In this document: one piece after another, positions 47,246 through 57,002 of the stretch
Layout of the letters: each line of letters begins with the position of its first letter
How positions within the stretch are numbered: position 1 is the first letter of the stretch
Source of the DNA: Linnemannia schmuckeri
Lineage: Eukaryota > Mortierellomycota > Mortierellomycetes > Mortierellales > Mortierellaceae
Direction: 5' to 3'
NCBI GenBank assembly: GCA_029449235.1
Contig: JANATG010000007.1
Span: forward strand, 248,001-312,000
DNA: 64,000 bases
Position numbers and translations under genes: made by a program
The notes under the pieces: model-generated
What the model was told of the DNA's origin: nothing
The model's database searches: none
The model's input: only the letters and a program-made list of their open reading frames with translations

Positions 47246-49229
47246 AGGGTACTGTCCTTTGAAGCGACATCATATTCCAACTTTCTAACCCGATCTCTTC
47301 TTCCAATTGATGCAATTTGATGCAATGTTAGGCTAACAAACAACAAAAAATAGCATGGCCCCTGTGTGTCTGTCTGTCTTACATTCAGAGGGGGTTGAAA
47401 TACCACGCACGGAGAAACAAGACAAATAACATGGTCGGGCTATGTCGGTCTATCAATTGAGGGTATACATAACAAAAAGAAAAAAACAAAGGTCCGGGCA
47501 TCTATCCTATGTCCGGACAACAGTTGACAAGATGCATTGGTGGGCCATATCATGGGCTTTTGTTTATGATTCGCAACAAGAAGACATCGTCGACCCTTTC
47601 GGTGTTGAATGAGGTTATCAAAGGGGGTGCGAAGGGGCGCGAAGGAGTGCGAAGAGGGCGAATCAACCAGCCCACCCATTCGCCATTTTTATGCATGCCA
47701 AGCGTCTATTTTTCTTTTTCATTCCTAATGCTACTGATGCGGATGATGGATGTACACATGCAGAAGGATGAACGAGTCCATTGGACACGTTATTTCTTTT
47801 TTCTGACGTGTATCGATTAAAAGAGGACCGAGGAGGAGTTGAAAAGAGGTGCACAGGGACAGATAGGGGTATGAGTGGAGGAGGTTGTGGAGTTTTTTGT
47901 TCGATCGACTATCGTAGATAGAAGTACACCAATTGATAATGATTGACAGATCGCAGTAATGAACAGCATCTTCACCCAATTCTCACATTCACTGTCAAGA
48001 CATAGCGTAGGTCTCTGAGGCTACTTTTATGTGCATTTTGAGCATGTGCCAAGAAGTGCCAAAAACTACGTTGAATCGTCGGTAAACATGCCCTTCGATC
48101 CCATTTTCGTTTCCTCGTGCGTGCATGCGTACCTGTGTGTATGTGTGTGTGTAAGTGTACGTCGAATTGTGTTTGTTTCCATGGAAACTCGCGAAGAAAA
48201 GAAGAAACGAGAAAAGCAGAGAGCCGTAAGTAACAGCAAAGCAAAAAAAAAAATAAGGCTTGAAGGGGGGTAGGGTTTCGCTAGTTCCTTGCCTTCGTTT
48301 GTGTTCATTCATTCAAGAGTTGATTTTGTGTTTGACCGTCGATGCTCATAATAAGGTGGTTGCGAATGCTCTCAATTCAACTTTATTCCTTTCTTTCTCG
48401 TCTGCCCTGGTTTCCTTCCTGTCCAGTCGTTCCTGGTAGTGGTGGGGTGGTTGTGGTGGCATGGGGGTATGATGGCAAGCGAGTTAGTTGAGTGAGTGCT
48501 CTCGTTTTTTTTTGTTATTTGTTTATTTGGGCCATGACCGTCTGCCTCAAACTTGTAGGTGGCCCTGAGCCTTTTTCGGAGCGTAGATACAACATCCACT
48601 GAACATAAAAAAAACGGCGGATAAAAAAGAGGGCGTAAAGCAAATTATGTGGCCACTGCTACAACTTCTAGTTCACCATTTGTTTACTTGCCCTCTCGTT
48701 GCTGTCGACTCTCTCTCCTTCTTCCTTTCTTTTCTCTTTTCTTTTGTTTTTCTTTCTGTTTTCTGTTTTCTTTTTTGTGCCCTCCATCCACCACTTCCCT
48801 CTCATTCCGACTCTCATTCCTTCACCTTTTTTTTTTACTTGCGTGAAGCAGGCTGTTGTATTCCTTCCTTCTTTTCACACTCCCCTCTCCTCTTCCCAGA
48901 GGAACGAATTTACAACGCGTTAACAAAAAAAAAAAAAGGCGAAGAAAAAAACAGCCGTCGACTCATTTTGCAGGGAAGCAACAAACAACCAGGATACCTT
49001 AAACGAGACACCCCCTTCCATCCACGACATTACACCCCTTCCCCCTCCTCCCTTTTTCCCGTAACGACCCTTCTTCTCTTCTCTTCTCTCTTCCTTCTTT
49101 GCCTTATTACTTTCATTCTTATTTTCTTTAATCGACCACGAAATACCCCCTACCTTTCTGCCTTCTACCTTAATTCTATATCTGATATCCATTAATACTA
49201 CTACCGCCACCACAACCACATCAACAAAA

Positions 49230-51209
49230 ATGTCTACAAATACCACGAAACCACCAATCCCAACCACCAAGCCGCCCGTTACACCGCCAAAACCAACAGT
49301 TGGCCCAACCGTCCCCACCTCCAAGCCGCCAGTAATACCAACGACTGTATCCAAACCACCTGTAACACCAATAACAACGCCACCCATCATTACCGTTGCG
49401 CCTACTGCCGTAACTATTAAACCCACGAGCTCCTTTGGTACTGGGTCTATTATCACTGTCGGACCCACCACGAAAACATCCTCCGTTGTAGGAGGAGGAG
49501 GAGGTGGTGGAAATAATAGTAACAACCGTGGGCTAGGATCTAATACTGGTGGCGGCGGCGACGGAGAAGGAATGAGTGCCGCTGCGATTGGCGGACTGGT
49601 TGCCGGATTGGCGATTGTTTTGGTCGGCTCGGTTGTGGGAGGGTTTTTGCTTTTGAAGCAGCGGCGCAAGCGCATGATGTTTGTTGGGATTGGTACTTCT
49701 GCTGCGGGATCTTCTTCGCGATATGGAGGAGATGGGTACCCGGACCAGCCTGACCTGCCAAAGCCGCCCCGAGCTGGATTCACGCGAGAGGATCGTCCGG
49801 GAAGCGGGTCCTGGAGTGCTCGTAGTGGGTACAGTGGTGGCAGTGGGCCATATTCTTCTGTTGGCCGGAGACCGTACATGAACAATCATAGCGATGTGTT
49901 TGATGAGAAGGGTTATCATGCAGAGGCTGCTGGTCTGGGAGGTGCACGGATGAGCGTCATGGGAGGAGGAGGACTGGGCGGCGGCGGCCCGAGTGCTGGG
50001 TATAGCAATAACATCAGCGGCGAGTCCTTTACGCAGTTGCACGATGGTCGGTTTGTCGCCAATGGTCGTCGTGGCGATAGTAGTCCAGATGAATACAGTG
50101 GTGTCCCGGGTGATGTTGATAACTATCTCTATGATGCCCAAGAGTACGATGCCCGTTTTCACAACAAGGAGATGGTGTCCTCCTCTGCCGCTTTCTTGCC
50201 ATCCCCTCCTTCGTCCCCCGAGGGCGCCTACCCACCCGAGGGAATCTCGCCCACCGAGAGTACCAGCAGCAGCTCTGCAAGACTTCAAGACATCTCAGGG
50301 GGACCCAGTCAGTCCTCGCCTCCCTTGACTGGCGTTGTAGGTTCTATGGGTCCTAATCCTAGGGCGAGTGGATTTTACGAAAACTACAACCATGTCCCTC
50401 TGCGATCCCCCTCGCGGACTAACATGAACGCACCTCCCCTGCCACCCAATGGGAGCTTTGTGAACCGGTCCTCGTCCCGTGTGAGTGCATCCATCCCTTA
50501 TGCCTCCGATGGTCTCCCTTTGTTCCCTCCTCGACCTACCTCGCAGTACCAGCATGCCAACTACCAACAACACCCTGGACAACAGCAGTATTATCCGACT
50601 TCACCACGATCCCCACCACTCCAGCATATGGGAGGACCGCCACCCAACGGCTATTACTCGCCTCGTATGGGACCGCAGTATAACCATCATGGCGGTGGTG
50701 GGGGACCCAATTTCCCACCATCACCCCATCTGTACCAACAACAACCACAGCAGCAACAGCAACAGCAACGATACTTGCAGCATCCTCACCAACAAATGTA
50801 TTCGGGCCCCATGTCGCCCATGACGAGCTCTAGCATGACGGCATACGACACCGACGAGCACGGAGTCCACTCTCCGCAAAAGTATGTGAGCGATGAGAGC
50901 AGTGCCTTTGAGAAGCACCAGGTCTATGAGGAGATTTATGTCCAGCCTCAGTTGCAAGAGGTCTCTATGGCTAGTACTGGTGCACCTCAGGTGCTGGCCA
51001 CCGATAAACCCGCCCATGATGCCTCTATCGCCGGCTCTGCCGCCACTGGCGCCACTGGTGACCTTTTTGAGGTCGCTGGTGCTCATGATACTGCCGAGCC
51101 TACAGACCTGGCGACTCTTTCCCCTGTTACTCCTGAAGCAGCCTCTCCGTCTCCACCCCCAGTGCCCTTGTCAACCAAGCCTTCAGTCGGTCACATCTCC
51201 GTCTCCTAA
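49230..51209 (+). CDS. Single-pass Pro/Thr-rich surface-sensor-like protein, 659 aa
   Basis: One exon. Residues 1-85 are Pro/Thr-rich with repeating KPP units (TKPPIP, TKPPVTPP, SKPPVIP, SKPPVTP), the composition of an O-mannosylated stalk. A Gly/Asn linker with G7 follows. One membrane helix at 117-142 (AAAIGGLVAGLAIVLVGSVVGG) is followed by the stop-transfer KQRRKR. The remaining ~510 residues are Ser/Pro/Gly/Gln/Tyr-rich and probably cytosolic. The layout resembles fungal cell-wall stress sensors and signalling mucins, but no WSC or other extracellular domain is present and there is no N-terminal signal peptide, so the helix itself would have to act as a reverse signal anchor or an upstream exon was missed. 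Function is inferred from architecture only. Confidence 0.75.
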   Translation: MSTNTTKPPIPTTKPPVTPPKPTVGPTVPTSKPPVIPTTVSKPPVTPITTPPIITVAPTAVTIKPTSSFGTGSIITVGPTTKTSSVVGGGGGGGNNSNNRGLGSNTGGGGDGEGMSAAAIGGLVAGLAIVLVGSVVGGFLLLKQRRKRMMFVGIGTSAAGSSSRYGGDGYPDQPDLPKPPRAGFTREDRPGSGSWSARSGYSGGSGPYSSVGRRPYMNNHSDVFDEKGYHAEAAGLGGARMSVMGGGGLGGGGPSAGYSNNISGESFTQLHDGRFVANGRRGDSSPDEYSGVPGDVDNYLYDAQEYDARFHNKEMVSSSAAFLPSPPSSPEGAYPPEGISPTESTSSSSARLQDISGGPSQSSPPLTGVVGSMGPNPRASGFYENYNHVPLRSPSRTNMNAPPLPPNGSFVNRSSSRVSASIPYASDGLPLFPPRPTSQYQHANYQQHPGQQQYYPTSPRSPPLQHMGGPPPNGYYSPRMGPQYNHHGGGGGPNFPPSPHLYQQQPQQQQQQQRYLQHPHQQMYSGPMSPMTSSSMTAYDTDEHGVHSPQKYVSDESSAFEKHQVYEEIYVQPQLQEVSMASTGAPQVLATDKPAHDASIAGSAATGATGDLFEVAGAHDTAEPTDLATLSPVTPEAASPSPPPVPLSTKPSVGHISVS

Positions 51210-51527
51210 AAAAAAATAGAATAATTATGCCAGAAATAACGTGGAATAAAAATCCTCCAAAATGAACACCAATGTCGGAGAAATGTGATTAAGAAAAAAA
51301 AACGTGTCCGCGTTCGTGGAAACTACAGGGGAAGGCAGAAGGCAGAAGGATGAAGAGTGGAATTGATGATTTTAACTCTTTTGGCGTCCCTCGTGGAGTT
51401 TGTAAATAGCATGGTATTCCAAAATAGGAGAGTTTTTTGTTATTATTATTCCAGGATGCTGGTAGACGCAACCGGAGAGTAATCTAACCTCGAAATCGAC
51501 TACGACCATGAAGAGGATTAGGACGAT
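51210..51527. other. Convergent 3' spacer
   Basis: 318 bp between the stops of two converging genes, with an AATAAA-like GGAATAAAAA near 51243. No other content seen. Confidence 0.5.
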
Positions 51528-52670
51528 CTATTTGACACGCCTTGTTGGACGTCTCTGCTGCGGCGGTGACGGTGACTGCCGCGTTTGCTCGACGACGCGG
51601 GTCTGGATCCAGGGTGCGAGGGTCCCACATCCAACACAGTGCAGGCGGTTGCTGTAATTGACCGTCTGGCATTGTGGGCAGACGTAGTCTCGTGGGCTTG
51701 TGAGGCGGATGTCGTTCCTGTACTGTGCTGATGATAGTGATGATGGCGCCTCTGTGTGTTGGTGGTGATGTCTGTCAACGGTTTGCGTGCGAGTACTTGT
51801 GCTGGCGGCAGTAGGTTGGTCAAGTGAGGTGATGATTTGATCCTTGGGCGGCGTTATTGAATTTGACTGAGATGCTGATGAAGATGAAGAAGGGATGGTG
51901 AAGGAGGTTTGGAACCCGCACTCGAAACAGTGTCCTGCAGCACCTTGGGGGTATTTGCGTTGCGGAGGGATGATCTCTCGCTGGAACCGCGTCAATTGCT
52001 GCCGTTGTTGTTGTTGTTGTCTCTGTGATCCTGCTCCTGTTCCTGCTGCTGCTGTAGCACCTGAAGCACCGTGATGCTGTTGTTGGTCCACGGATGGGAG
52101 ACGATCATGTATCTTGGAAAGGACGACGACGGTCGACTGTTGGAGGACCGCTTGTGCATGTTCTGGGGAGCGGAAGTTGTGTGTCCCGCATTGCGGGCAT
52201 ATGAAGTCGCCCGGTTGGAATCCTGGCATGTAAGATTTCCAGGATGTTCGTTTTTGTTTCCGGTGCTGCCGCTGTTGCTCTGGCTTTACCTCAGAGGCGT
52301 TGTTGGAGGAAGGTTGATTGCTATGGTCAAAGAAGGCAGTGGTGGCGGAAGTTGAGGAGCGATTTTTGGTAAAGGTGGAGCGAGTTTTAGAGAGGAAGCG
52401 GAGCCGGCGGTCGAGGGTTTGTTCGAGAGGTTGGACAATCGGGGTTGGGTCTGTGGCGGATGGTTGGTGTTTGGGTATAGATCCTGGAAGGATAGGTTTG
52501 TGCGCCCGTTGGTGTGCTGTGTAGGTGGATAGCCTGGCCGTGTGAGCAGTAGAGGCGCTTCCTCGGCTGAGCTGATCAGCGGTCGTTGTCCTATGCGTAG
52601 AGGTCGACGAAGTGATGCGCCTCCGAGTCCATTCCAGCGCCCTTGTTGTTACTGATGACCTTGCTGCCAT
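51528..52670 (-). CDS. RanBP2-type zinc-finger protein, probably mitochondrial
   Basis: One exon, 380 residues. The first ~60 residues are rich in Arg, Ser and Thr with almost no acids, as in a mitochondrial presequence. The C-terminal finger (C331, C334, N338, C345, C348) matches the RanBP2 pattern C-x2-C-x3-N-x6-C-x2-C exactly; such fingers bind single-stranded RNA or ubiquitin. An earlier half-finger (C158, C161, N165, in FICPQCGTHN) has its second pair only at C248 and C251 (GHCFECG), separated by a Gln/Gly/Ala-rich insertion. Low-complexity linkers fill the rest. It is transcribed divergently from the Sel1-repeat gene across 280 bp. A role in organellar RNA work is a guess from finger type and presequence. 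Confidence 0.72.
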   Translation of the reverse strand: MAARSSVTTRALEWTRRRITSSTSTHRTTTADQLSRGSASTAHTARLSTYTAHQRAHKPILPGSIPKHQPSATDPTPIVQPLEQTLDRRLRFLSKTRSTFTKNRSSTSATTAFFDHSNQPSSNNASEVKPEQQRQHRKQKRTSWKSYMPGFQPGDFICPQCGTHNFRSPEHAQAVLQQSTVVVLSKIHDRLPSVDQQQHHGASGATAAAGTGAGSQRQQQQQRQQLTRFQREIIPPQRKYPQGAAGHCFECGFQTSFTIPSSSSSASQSNSITPPKDQIITSLDQPTAASTSTRTQTVDRHHHQHTEAPSSLSSAQYRNDIRLTSPRDYVCPQCQTVNYSNRLHCVGCGTLAPWIQTRVVEQTRQSPSPPQQRRPTRRVK

Positions 52671-52950
52671 CGCGTTGTCCTTTGGGTTCCCTGGCTGTTC
52701 CTTTGAATGATTTTAAGAGTGAAAAAGCAGAGTGTGCGAGACTTCTCGCATGTCTTTATTGGTGTTGTTTGTCAACCTGGCAACCACCAGAAAGCCAGTC
52801 ACTCTCCGTCGTTTTTTATTCCCCCTTTTGGCGACGGACCCCCCAGCGCGCTCCAGTAAAAAAACTGCCAAGGTTCCTCACCTCCCTTTCTTCTTTTCTC
52901 CATTCCGAACTTCATACCGCCCTTGTCCCATTCTTCTCTCCTTTCATAAC
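52671..52950. promoter_or_regulatory. Shared 280-bp divergent promoter
   Basis: The start codons of two oppositely oriented genes, both with presequence-like N-termini, lie only 280 bp apart, so the two promoters must overlap or be shared. No clear TATA box is visible. Confidence 0.5.
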
Positions 52951-55169
52951 ATGATTAGGAACTCAACAACGGCAAGGCAGGTCATTGCTTCGCACTCTGC
53001 TCATTCTACCACGCAGCGGACACGACCTGGTGTAGTCCTCTTCAGGGCCAAACGTCGTCGCGCCGGAACCCACGCCGTCTTCTCTGATCCCTCCTCCACT
53101 ACTATAGTGCGCGAATATGTCGCTCAACCTACAACACCAGTAACCCGCCACATCCCCTCAGCTGCACCACTGACACCTCCATCTTCCTATCGTGCAGTAG
53201 CATCCCCACTCCGATCTGCCACTGCCTCTGCGCGCTTCTCAACGACACCCTCCATACACCTCTCCAAGAAACACGTCGCAACAAAGCACGCAGAAAAGTC
53301 CACCGTCGTAAAGGCTGGATCTGCAGCCATAGAGGGAGATGTGATCTACCGCAAAGAGGGCGGCAAGATTGTCCCTGTGGCCAGAGATGTGACGGATCAA
53401 GTTGAGGCGCCTGTGAGTGGTTTGTTTTCACAGTTTGAGGATTTCAAGAAGCCCTCTTCTGCACCCGAGTACGTCTTCTTTACTTTGTTTTCTAAATGTT
53501 CAGATATAAGTTAGTGTGACCAAAGGAGAGAAAATGGACCAAAGAAAGTGATTAACGTGAACTCTTATTCTCTTTTTTATGCACCCCTGTCGTGTACTAG
53601 AACGTTGACTCCAAGACTGACAAACAGTCAGGAGGTCGATCTCAGCACGCTGACCGTTGCAGGTTTGTGTCTTTCCAGTGTCTATAATGTTCTGTCGGCG
53701 CAATTATTGCAGATACATATGTAAAATATAATGCGGATGAAAGTACTGCATTGTTTTACTTAAGCCATCATTTTTTGCGTGTGGAAATGTAGATGTGTTC
53801 CCACCAGACAATTTTATCACACAGCTGATCCAGCAAAAGAAACTAGGCGTCTCGCTGGACGAAACCAAGGATCTGATCCAGACAATGGTCGACGTCTTGC
53901 CCCTGAAGGAAGATGACCCAAAGCGCGTCCAGACCGAGAAGGCCTTTGCTGCAGGTAAAAAATTGTGATGCCATGTAATTGTCATTCAGAGGACATGGAA
54001 GAAAAATGGACGAGGGTCCTCAAAGGGTCATGGGTAAATATCTACTTTTCTTTATTTACCATTCATTTTATTTGTCTTAGCATGCAAGAAAAAAGGTCTG
54101 GCTGTTCATGAGCTGGCATCGTGGTCTTTGCAATATACTCGAGGTAAAAGCTATAACTGCAGTCTATTTGCTTTTCCATCTGAACTATTGAGTTCTTGAA
54201 TATTTACAAGGATTATTTTGAATGTTGCTGAATCTGATAATAGATGGCGCACCATTGGCATTGGCATTATTCAGGATTGCACTTGAGCAGGGCGACATCT
54301 CTTCCAAATACAGCTACGGAGTTCTTCTTTACCGTGGAGCTCGTGGAGTCCCCGCCGACCCAGCAAAAGGACGTGCAATCATCCAGGCACTCGCCCAACC
54401 AGCAGGCGGGCCTCGCTTCAAGGGCCTCCCCTGGGCAATGTCGACTTTGGCTAGTATTTATGCACGCGAGGACAAGAACTATGAGGCTGCGCGGGATCTG
54501 TACCTCAAGGCCGCACAGGCCGGGATTCTTGAGGCGCGCGTTGCATTGGGCAGGATGTATCTCAATGGCGAGCTGCCTCAGGATCTGGGGATGGCGAAAA
54601 AATATTTCCAATCAGCGATTCAACAATCGGACGATTGTGCCGAAGCTCACTTTTTGCTCGGAGCATTGGAGATGAACCAGTTTACACCTGAGGGAAAAGA
54701 GAGGACGCCGAATACCAAGGCGGCGTTCCAGCATTACCAAAAGGCGGCGTCCAAGGGTCTGGCTGAGGCGCAGTATAACGTTGGACAGGCTTATTTCACG
54801 GGATTGGGGGTTCCCAAGAACGATGCACTGGCAGTCGAGTACTGGAAGATGTCGGGACAGCAAGGGTTTGGGTTGGCTCAGTTGAGTTTAGGCGCGTATT
54901 ATTTCCAGGACGAGACCCCTCAGGCTCCTTCCTCTACGGAAGCAGATGAATCTAAGGCGGAAAGGTCAGTGTCGTCGTCATCAAGGGCGGTGAAGCATGT
55001 TTGGGACCCGTCGAAGAAGGATCTGATGCAAGCCCAGAAATGGTTTACGCTGGCGAGTCGGCGTCCGGGCCAGCTGGGTTTGGAAGGTCAGAGGTTGAAG
55101 GCGCAGGTGGATGAGGCTATCAAGCGGGGTGGCGGCGCCAAAGGAGGGCGTATGTGTGCCATCATGTAG
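52951..55169 (+). CDS. Sel1-like repeat protein with presequence and C-terminal CaaX-like box
   Basis: Exons 52951-53468, 53601-53662, 53793-53954, 54081-54143 and 54244-55169 join in phase to give 576 residues. The N-terminus (MIRNSTTARQV onward) is rich in Arg, Ser and Thr and nearly free of acids for over 40 residues, fitting mitochondrial import. The C-terminal half carries about six Sel1 repeats (for example EARVALGRMYLNGELPQDLG and AEAQYNVGQAYFTGLGVPKN), helical scaffolds for protein assembly. The last residues are MCAIM, a CaaX match of the farnesyl type. Yeast Chs4/Skt5 also pairs Sel1 repeats with a CaaX box but has a different N-terminus, so homology is not claimed. A start at 52732 in the same frame is possible but would lie in the presumed promoter. 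Confidence 0.82.
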
Positions 55170-57002
55170 ATCATCAAGAATAATAATTCAGAATATAATG
55201 CATAGAACAGGCCATGAAAAGTAGGTGCCTCTTTAGTCAGCCTCAGTTATTTAGGCAATATGTTGATGTGAGATCTGTGCGCCACTTTTTTTGAAGAGAG
55301 AGAAAATATCAAAGAATGGAGTGTGTTTTTATTGTGCTTTCACATTTTTTTTCCTTCCCTTCCTTGTCTGCCTTTAAGAATTGCTCCCATCTTCTCGTTC
55401 CTCCTTCCTTTCCATCTTTCTCTCTCTGTGTGTATATATCCTCTTCCTCCTTCAGACGCGAGCGACCGTCCTTCTCTCATCCACTGCCCCGTCGTGTGTG
55501 TTTCTTTAAAAAAAAATTTAATTACCCTCAACGCGAACATCGTACTCTTTTTTTTTTTATTTTTGCAACTATAGGAGTGAATCTATGTGCATATGTTCCC
55601 CTTTACTTCCTTTATTCCCTGTGTTACCTTCATGCATTTCATCCCCTTTTCCGTTCTCCTGACATTCAGGTATCTAAATTTTTTACTGCCTTCCTGCGTC
55701 CTCTCCCCCTAGATCTTAATGCGAGTAGCGCTTTGTTCTTTTTCCCCTCCCTTTTCCGCGCATTTTTCTCTTCTATTCCCTACTTTGTTCTTTGTTTTGT
55801 CTTGCTTCCGGTCTCCTCCTTTTGTCTTCGTCTCCACAACTACAAAAACCTCCTTCCGACCTATTCCTTACCATCGCATTACTTATTACATTGAAGAGGA
55901 AGAACGCATGCCTTCTCTCTCTCACTTCCTCTGCTTCTCACTCTGGAATGATCCTCATCTGTCGGCCACCTTCCTGGGTCTGACATCTAGATTTTTTACC
56001 GCCTTCCTATATCCTCTCCCCTCTTCCTTACCTCTGAGGAACATCATAGTGGTTTTCCGAGTGTCACTGAGGAAGATACATCCTCTCCTCCCCTTCCAAA
56101 TTTCCAGTGCCCTCTGGAAGGAAAAAACATACCAGGCAACAAGCTAATACAGAGAGATAGCCGTAAAAAACGGCAGACGCGACAGTACGTGTTTTTGCAA
56201 CGTGTTTTATAAAGTGTTTTACACTTTTTTGAAGATAGTCACGCGTTAACTCATAAGTGCTAGAAATAAAACACGCAGTGGCAACCACTACCTCCACCAG
56301 CTTGCTACCAAGCACAGAAATATATCACGCAATATGCTTCTTTATAAGCTCTTCCAAACGTGGGCAATATATATATATATAATTTTTAGGATAAAAATGA
56401 TGAAAGTGGATGCTTGCTCAAAATCTCTCGTCGTACGTGCAGACATACTTTTAGATCGGGTCTGATCTGTGAACTTGCAACAGGGGAGGGGGAGGAGGAA
56501 CTTCCAGGGAAATCTTCGTCCTTGTCCTTCTAACTCGATGGGAACCAATAAGTCTGTTGTACGTGTTTGAAGGTAAGACGGACAATGATGGTGGGTTTTC
56601 GGATTGGATGGTATTTGTGCAAAAATGAGGGGGGACTATATATAAATGAAACTAGAATGACTATCCAGGACGATGAGGGGTAGCTGAGTTTGTCCTGACG
56701 CGCGGTTGCGTTTTTGCTTTTTTGCGTCTTCCAGAGACGCCCAAAATGGGGAGATTTAGTTGGTTGTTGTGATTTATCAAAAAAAAGGATCAATCAAGCG
56801 GCGACATTGGGCTAGAGATTGTAATGAGTAGCAGCCCTTGCCTTGTCTTTGCCTTGTCCTATTCGCCATCATCACATACTGGTTATCGTGAATGTGCAGG
56901 ATGGGAGAAAGGTAATGAGAATAAAGTAGAGGCAATGGTAAATAAACCAGCCCATCGCATAAAATGTTGCATTATCAACGGAAGAAAAAAAAGAGGCTAA
57001 AC
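55170..57002. other. 1.8 kb convergent spacer
   Basis: Pyrimidine-rich from about 55340 to 56110, giving spurious Phe/Leu/Ser/Pro open frames. An imperfect ~45-bp direct repeat occurs at about 55659 and 55978, and a short perfect hairpin (AAAGTGT-TTT-ACACTTT) at about 56211-56227. No gene seen. Confidence 0.5.

Larger units (their letters stand above)
44734..49229. other. 4.5 kb gene-free spacer
   Basis: 3' side of the 7-TM gene, then AT-rich DNA with G19 and CCTGTT repeats, CA and purine-rich tracts, and from about 48690 a strongly pyrimidine-rich promoter and leader for the gene at 49230. No supported coding region. Confidence 0.6.

Noticed and set aside
48647..48720. Signal-peptide exon for the surface-sensor gene
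   Set aside because: The frame begins with a hydrophobic MWPLLQLL-like run, but no donor in the right phase links it to 49230 and the DNA is polypyrimidine leader.
52732..52950. Upstream in-frame extension of the Sel1-repeat protein
   Set aside because: It would put most of the coding start inside the 280-bp divergent promoter and place an unlikely sequence before a good presequence starting at 52951.
55316..55894. 192-residue hydrophobic open frame
   Set aside because: Composition follows the pyrimidine-rich DNA (Phe, Leu, Ser, Pro) with no leader and overlapping equivalents in other frames.
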